Assembly: GCA_016873355.1 (NCBI GenBank)
Contig: VGXK01000006.1
Span: 1-19,345, forward strand
Reading direction: 5' to 3'
Origin: Phycisphaerae bacterium
Lineage (GTDB): Bacteria; Planctomycetota; Phycisphaerae; Phycisphaerales; SM1A02
Length of the DNA stretch: 19,345 bases
This document shows, one piece after another, positions 15,023 through 19,345 of the stretch. The position numbers and the translations under genes are program-made. Under the pieces are notes generated by a model. It saw only the letters and a program-made list of their open reading frames with translations, searched no databases and was not told the DNA's origin. Within the stretch, counting starts at the first letter, position 1. Each line of letters opens with the position of its first letter.

Positions 15023-17749
15023 TCACGCCTTCGCCGCCTTCCGACGCTTCGACGGAGCCGCGAGCCGCGCGAGCGATCGCTGTCCCTCCGCGAGCACCGT
15101 CCTTCCGTCGAGCCGCTCGAAGCAATCCACGAGCAGCGCCACGAGGCCGGTCCACCCGGTCTGATGACTGGCGCCCAGGCCCACCCCCGTGTCGCCGTGG
15201 AAGTACTCGTAGAAGAGCACCTGGTCGCGCCACCGGGGATCCTCGCGGAAGAGTCGATGATCGCCGTGCACCGGACGAGTTCCGTCCCGAGCCTTGCGGA
15301 AGGTGAGTTCCAGGCGTCGCGTGATCTCGCGCGCCACCTCGAAGAGCGTCATGAACCTGCCCGATCCCGTGGGGCACTCCACGCGGAAGTCGTCGCCGAA
15401 GAAGCAGTACAGGTTGAGCAGTCCGCGGATGAGCAGCGCATTCACCGGGAACCAGACGGGCCCGCGCCAGTTCGAGTTTCCACCGAAGGTTCCACTGAGC
15501 GACTCCGCCGGCTGGTAGCCCACGCGATGCTCCTCGTCCCCCACGCGGATCGAATACGGACTCGCTTCGTGCTCCTTCGACAGCGATCGAATGCCGTACG
15601 GACCGAGGAACTGCTGTTCGTCGAGCATGCGCGAAAGCAGCCTGCGCAGCTTCGATTCGGTGAGCACCGAGAGCAGGTGCCGCCCATACGCGCCTTCTGC
15701 GTCGAGCGGATGGATGTTTCTCGACAGCTCGGAGTGCCGCGCCATGAACGCGCGGATCCGCGCCGCCACCTCCGGCATGCGCGAGAGCGTGCCGGCCGGG
15801 AAGACGGTGCTTGCCATGAGCGGAAGCAGGCCCACCATCGAGCGCACCTTGAGTCGGTGCGTGCGACCGTCGGGCAGCACGAGCAGGTCGTAGAAGAATC
15901 CATCCTGCTCGTCCCAGAGATCGTCCACCTGTTCGCCGCTTCGATGCATGGCGCCGGCGATCCAGAGGAGGTGTTCGGCGAACTTGAGCACCTGCGGCTG
16001 GTAGTTCGCATCGTCCTGCGCGAGCTCCAGCGAGATCTGGAGCATCGAGTGGCAGTAGAAGGCCATCCACGCCGTGCCGTCGGCCTGGAGCAGATGCCCG
16101 CCGGTGGGAAGCGGCGCGCTTCGATCGAAGACGCCGATGTTGTCGAGGCCGAGGAATCCCCCGCTGAAGAGGCTGCGCCCCTCCGGGTCCTTGCGATTCA
16201 CCCACCAGCCGAAGTTCTGCGTCAGCTTCTGCTCGGTGGCGACCAGGAAGCGACGATCGGTTTCGCCCTGATGCTTGCCGAGCGTGTAGAGCAGGAACGA
16301 CGCCCACGCATGCACCGGCGGATTGACGTCGCCGAAGTTCCACTCGTAGGCGGGAATCTGTCCGCTCGGATGCATGTAGTTCGCGTCGAGCATGAGCAAC
16401 ATCTGATCTCGCGCGAACTGGGGATCCACCATCTGGATCGGCAGCACGTGGAAGGCGAGGTCCCACGCCGCATACCAGGGGTACTCCCACTTGTCCGGCA
16501 TCGAGATCACGTGGCGGTTGAGCATGTGGAACCACTCGCGGTTCCTCACGCGCCGCCGTCCTCCGGAGATCGGGTTTCCGCCACGCTCGTCGAGCCAGCG
16601 CTCCAGGTCGAAGTAGTAGAACTGCTTCGACCAGAGCATGCCCGCGAGCGACTGCCGCATGATGTCGCGGCGATCCGCGTCGAGCGACTCGGGCAGCACC
16701 GAGTCGTAGAAGGAGTCGGCCTCGTGCTTTCGCGCCGTCATGACGGCGTCGAACTCGGCGAGGGGCTTCGCCGCGCGCGAGCGGCTTGACGGAGCGAGCC
16801 GCAGCCGCACTTCGCTCCGTCCGCCGGCGGGAATCTCGAGACGGTAGTACGCGGCGCACTTCGTGCCCGTCCGCGCGGGATTCACGGCGTCGCGGCGCCC
16901 GTTCACGAGGAAGTCATTGATGCCGTCCTTCACGAAGGGCGTGGCGTTCGGTTGATTCCAGAGCCGCTGCGTGTTCGTCTCGTTCTCGGTGAAGAGCAGC
17001 TCCGGCGCGCCGTCGCAGCAGAGCGTGTAGTCGCCGAGCTCCTGGTGTTCGGCGAGCACCTGGGAGCAGCCGTTCCGCGGCGCCGCGGCGCGCAGCGAGG
17101 GCCTCGGCTTCGACGGATCGAGCCACCAGTCGTTGCGGAACCAGAGCTGCGGAAGCAGATGCAGCGTGGCGCGCTCCGGTCCCTGGTTGTGCACCGTGAT
17201 GCGAATGAAGGTCTCGTCGGGAGAGGCCTTCGCGAAGTCGACGGTGACGTCGAACATGCGACCGTCGTCGAAGATGCCGGTGTCGATCAGCTCGAACTCG
17301 GGCTCGTGGCGCCCGCGCGATCGGTTCGTCTCCACGATCTGCGAGTAGGGATACGCCCGCTGCGGTGCGCGGTAGAGGTAGCGCATCCACGAGTGCGTGG
17401 GCGTGCTGTCGAGGTAGAAGTAGTACTCCTTCACGTCCTCGCCGTGATTGCCTTCGCCGTTCGTGAGACCGAAGAGCCGCTCCTTGATGATCGGATCGCG
17501 ACCGTTCCACAGCGCCAGCCCCCAGCAGAGGCGCTGCTGGTCGTCGCAGTAGCCGGCGAGACCATCCTCGCCCCACCGGTACGCGCGCGAGCGAGCGTGA
17601 TCGTGCGGAAAGGAATCCCACGCGTTGCCGTCGTCGGAGCAGTCCTCGCGAACGGTGCCCCATTGGCGCTCGCTGAGGTACGGCCCCCACCGCTTCCATG
17701 CCGCCGATCCGCGACGCTCCTCGTCCAGCCGACGCTGTTCCGCATTCAT
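15023..17749 (-). CDS. GH63-type glucosidase (MGH1-like glycoside hydrolase)
   Basis: The protein has 908 residues, usual for the bacterial glucosidase branch of GH63. The N-terminus RRLDEERRGSAAWKRWGPYL, and the motifs FPHDHARSRAYRWGEDG, LFGLTNGEGNHGEDVKEYY and LDSTPTHSWMRYLYRAPQ, identify this subgroup. A beta-rich N-terminal domain (to about residue 330) precedes an (alpha/alpha)6 barrel. By comparison with GH63 enzymes, Asp430 in WYAAWDLAFH is the likely general acid and Glu848 in FYEYFHGDTGVG the likely base. There is no signal peptide, so it is probably cytoplasmic; the likely substrates are short alpha-glucosides, but exact specificity is unknown. The ATG at 17749 has GGAGGG at 17764-17759. 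As first gene of the operon with the DUF4239-like and glgX genes, it probably takes part in alpha-glucan or oligosaccharide turnover. Confidence 0.93.
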   Translation of the reverse strand: MNAEQRRLDEERRGSAAWKRWGPYLSERQWGTVREDCSDDGNAWDSFPHDHARSRAYRWGEDGLAGYCDDQQRLCWGLALWNGRDPIIKERLFGLTNGEGNHGEDVKEYYFYLDSTPTHSWMRYLYRAPQRAYPYSQIVETNRSRGRHEPEFELIDTGIFDDGRMFDVTVDFAKASPDETFIRITVHNQGPERATLHLLPQLWFRNDWWLDPSKPRPSLRAAAPRNGCSQVLAEHQELGDYTLCCDGAPELLFTENETNTQRLWNQPNATPFVKDGINDFLVNGRRDAVNPARTGTKCAAYYRLEIPAGGRSEVRLRLAPSSRSRAAKPLAEFDAVMTARKHEADSFYDSVLPESLDADRRDIMRQSLAGMLWSKQFYYFDLERWLDERGGNPISGGRRRVRNREWFHMLNRHVISMPDKWEYPWYAAWDLAFHVLPIQMVDPQFARDQMLLMLDANYMHPSGQIPAYEWNFGDVNPPVHAWASFLLYTLGKHQGETDRRFLVATEQKLTQNFGWWVNRKDPEGRSLFSGGFLGLDNIGVFDRSAPLPTGGHLLQADGTAWMAFYCHSMLQISLELAQDDANYQPQVLKFAEHLLWIAGAMHRSGEQVDDLWDEQDGFFYDLLVLPDGRTHRLKVRSMVGLLPLMASTVFPAGTLSRMPEVAARIRAFMARHSELSRNIHPLDAEGAYGRHLLSVLTESKLRRLLSRMLDEQQFLGPYGIRSLSKEHEASPYSIRVGDEEHRVGYQPAESLSGTFGGNSNWRGPVWFPVNALLIRGLLNLYCFFGDDFRVECPTGSGRFMTLFEVAREITRRLELTFRKARDGTRPVHGDHRLFREDPRWRDQVLFYEYFHGDTGVGLGASHQTGWTGLVALLVDCFERLDGRTVLAEGQRSLARLAAPSKRRKAAKA

Positions 17750-17908
17750 GTCGTTGCACCCTCCATGCCCGTCGATGCGACTACTCTACAAACCGGAGAA
17801 TCGCCGCGAGCCTCGTGATTGCGGACCCGGCGCGCGAGCACGCGCGGTATTCTTCCGCCATCGTCACCGCGCGTCACGGCGCCGGCGGCAGGACTCCGGA
17901 GGATGGTG
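17750..17908. promoter_or_regulatory. Divergent promoter region of the glycan operon and the membrane-protein operon
   Basis: This gap of about 159 bases separates GH63 (minus) from a plus-strand membrane protein. TAGAGT on the minus strand (17788-17783) and TATTCT on the plus strand (17848-17853) are candidate -10 boxes, each with 4 to 5 of 6 consensus bases. No -35 at proper spacing is convincing. GGAGGG (17764-17759) and GGAGG (17898-17902) are the ribosome sites of the two flanking genes. Confidence 0.4.
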
Positions 17909-18358
17909 ATGAGGGGGACGACGAACGAACGCAAGGGGAGATGCTCACGGTTTGCGCCGTCGTGCCGCGCCGTGGCGTCGATCGCTGCGACGATCCTCGG
18001 AACGAACGCGGCGTGGGCGAGCCCGCCATTCACGCTCGAGCGCGAGCTCCAGGAGCTGCGCGAGAGGGAGACGCAGCCCTGGTGGCCGAACCGGCTCGGC
18101 GGCGCGATCCTCGTGATCGTGTCGGTGATCCCGATCCTGGGACTCGTGGCGGCGTGGTTCGAGTTCCGCGCGGCGAAACGGCAACGGAGCGTGGCCGCCG
18201 CCGAGCAGCGTGAGCCTCGCGGGTCCACGGAGCATGCCGCCCTCGCGTCGTCGCGGCACGGAATCCTGATCCTGTCGACGGCGCTCGCGTTCTGCGTTCT
18301 CGAGCTGCGATTCGCGTTCCCGGTGAGTTCCGTGGGCTCGACGCCGCCCGGCATCTGA
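17909..18358 (+). CDS. Small two-helix membrane protein, unknown function
   Basis: The protein has 149 residues from ATG 17909, with GGAGG at 17898-17902 six bases upstream; ATG 17903 directly abuts that site and is less likely. An N-terminal basic/hydrophobic stretch ends in NAAWASPPF and resembles a signal peptide with cleavage after AWA. A short acidic-basic helix (FTLERELQELRERETQ) leads into a membrane helix, GGAILVIVSVIPILGLVAAW, then a basic linker, then a second hydrophobic helix, HGILILSTALAFCVLELRF. I recognise no family. It is 12 bases upstream of the next gene and most likely cotranscribed with it. Confidence 0.65.
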   Translation: MRGTTNERKGRCSRFAPSCRAVASIAATILGTNAAWASPPFTLERELQELRERETQPWWPNRLGGAILVIVSVIPILGLVAAWFEFRAAKRQRSVAAAEQREPRGSTEHAALASSRHGILILSTALAFCVLELRFAFPVSSVGSTPPGI

Positions 18359-18370
18359 GGTACGACGACC

Positions 18371-19345
18371 ATGTTCGGCTCCGCTGCGCTCGACACCGCG
18401 ATCGGCCTCATCACGATCTTCCTGATGCTGAGCCTCGTCTGCTCGGCGCTGAACGAGATGCTCGCGTCGGTCACGAATCGGCGCGGGAAGTTCCTTCGAC
18501 TCGGCATCGCGCGGATGCTCGGCGACGACGAGCCCACGGATCGCACGTCGGTGACGGCGGACTTCTTCCGCGATCGCCGCATCGCGTCGCTCTCGAGGGG
18601 CCGCCGTCTTCCCTCGTACATTCCGCCCTCGACCTTCGGCGCGGTGGCGGCGGATCTCGCGTCGGGATCGACCGCGCTGAGTGGCGGCGCGCGCGTGCGG
18701 AATGTGTTGACGATCGCGCGCGCGACGGGCCCGCAGGACGGCAATCCGGTCGTGCGGCAGCTGCTGCGCGACGCGGTGGAGAGCGCGTCCGCGTTGCCGC
18801 CGCGCCTGCTCGACGAGCCTCCGGCCGCCGCGATGGCGCGAATCGAAGCGGCGCTCGGCAGGGCCTTCGACGACACGATGAATCGGGCCTCCGGCTGGTA
18901 CCGGCGGAACACGCAAGGTTGGCTCTTCGTGATCGCGCTGATCGTGGTGTGGGCGATCAACGCCGACACGCTCACGATCGTCCGGCATCTCGCGGTCGAC
19001 GAGAAGACTCGCACGGCGCTCGCGGACATCGGCGCGAATCAGGCGCGGGAACCGGTCGACCCGGGAACCGGCGACGCCGGAAGTGAGGCCACCAACCTGA
19101 ACGCGGCGGAACGCGAGGCGAAGCTCGCGGAGGCCTATGCGAAGCGGGCGAAGCACATTCTCGAGTCGACCCGCGGCCTCGCGCTTCCGCTCGGTTGGAC
19201 CTGGTCGGAGGCGTGCGCCGTCTACGCGTCGAGTGCGTGGTACTCCAAGACCTTCGGACTGCTCATCACGGCGATCGCCGTTGCGCTCGGCGCGCCGTTC
19301 TGGTTCGACGTGCTGCAGAAGCTCGCGAGCCTTCGAAGCACCGGG
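18371..19345 (+). CDS. Uncharacterised large membrane protein, 5' part
   Basis: The frame is open from ATG 18371 to the window end (325 residues seen) and continues beyond. The N-terminal helix, LDTAIGLITIFLMLSLVCSALNEMLASV, contains the S-x-x-x-S-x-LNE motif of a widespread conserved membrane family; residues to about 85 include FFRDRRIASLSRG and a LPSYIPPSTF motif also typical of it. A second helix lies near WLFVIALIVVWAINADTL, then a long soluble segment, then a third helix ending LGAPFWFDVLQKLASLRSTG, a hallmark of the same family. The family has no established function or name known to me. The GAGG just before is a weak ribosome site. Confidence 0.8.
   Translation, partial: MFGSAALDTAIGLITIFLMLSLVCSALNEMLASVTNRRGKFLRLGIARMLGDDEPTDRTSVTADFFRDRRIASLSRGRRLPSYIPPSTFGAVAADLASGSTALSGGARVRNVLTIARATGPQDGNPVVRQLLRDAVESASALPPRLLDEPPAAAMARIEAALGRAFDDTMNRASGWYRRNTQGWLFVIALIVVWAINADTLTIVRHLAVDEKTRTALADIGANQAREPVDPGTGDAGSEATNLNAAEREAKLAEAYAKRAKHILESTRGLALPLGWTWSEACAVYASSAWYSKTFGLLITAIAVALGAPFWFDVLQKLASLRSTG

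Noticed and set aside
14675..16789. 704-codon frame on the plus strand
   Set aside because: It is antisense to the GH63 gene; its protein shows no conserved motif and composition typical of a shadow frame.
17945..19156. 403-codon frame on the minus strand
   Set aside because: It is antisense to the terminal membrane proteins and is Arg-rich without a family signature.

Overview
The window is high-GC bacterial DNA that is almost entirely coding; no gap between genes exceeds about 160 bases, and I see no tRNA, rRNA, CRISPR array, insertion sequence or phage gene. The lineage is probably Planctomycetota, perhaps Phycisphaerae. This is an inference from a short single-helix prepilin carrying an RRAFTLIEV signal, a membrane protein with a CPKC...CPEC zinc ribbon of a style common in planctomycetes, and the strong GC bias. 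It is not proved by any marker gene.

Layout. (1) Positions 2-406: the 3' end of a cysteine-rich putative lipoprotein. (2) Positions 470-6494, minus strand: a DUF418 membrane protein with a low-complexity insert, a zinc-ribbon membrane protein translationally coupled to a two-domain VOC/glyoxalase-like protein, and a protein ending in one membrane anchor that resembles the RMD1/DUF155 family. (3) Positions 6581-9514, plus strand: a tight operon of a DUF3300 protein with Tyr/Pro-, Asn- and Gly-rich regions, a DUF2950 protein (the two overlap by ATGA) and an AhpD/carboxymuconolactone-decarboxylase-like protein. (4) Positions 9555-10016, minus strand: a solitary pseudopilin. (5) Positions 10174-12143, plus strand: a YgaP-like membrane rhodanese, protein-L-isoaspartate methyltransferase (pcm) and a DUF1572/DinB-like protein. 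(6) Positions 12068-17749, minus strand: a glycan operon running from a GH63-type glucosidase through a four-helix DUF4239-like membrane protein to a GlgX-type debranching enzyme. (7) Positions 17909-19345, plus strand: a small two-helix membrane protein followed by a large uncharacterised membrane protein cut by the window end.

How the genes may work together. The clearest functional unit is the GH63-membrane protein-GlgX operon, which probably trims and debranches alpha-glucans. The membrane protein inside it has no known job and its 3' end is coupled to glgX. The DUF3300/DUF2950 pair is a recurring but uncharacterised envelope module; here an AhpD-like protein is attached. The rhodanese, Pcm and AhpD-like genes fit a loose theme of sulfur/redox handling and protein repair. 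No known defence or mobile system is visible. The most distinctive local structure is the tail-to-tail overlap of the DUF1572 and glgX genes, which contains two perfect GC hairpins.
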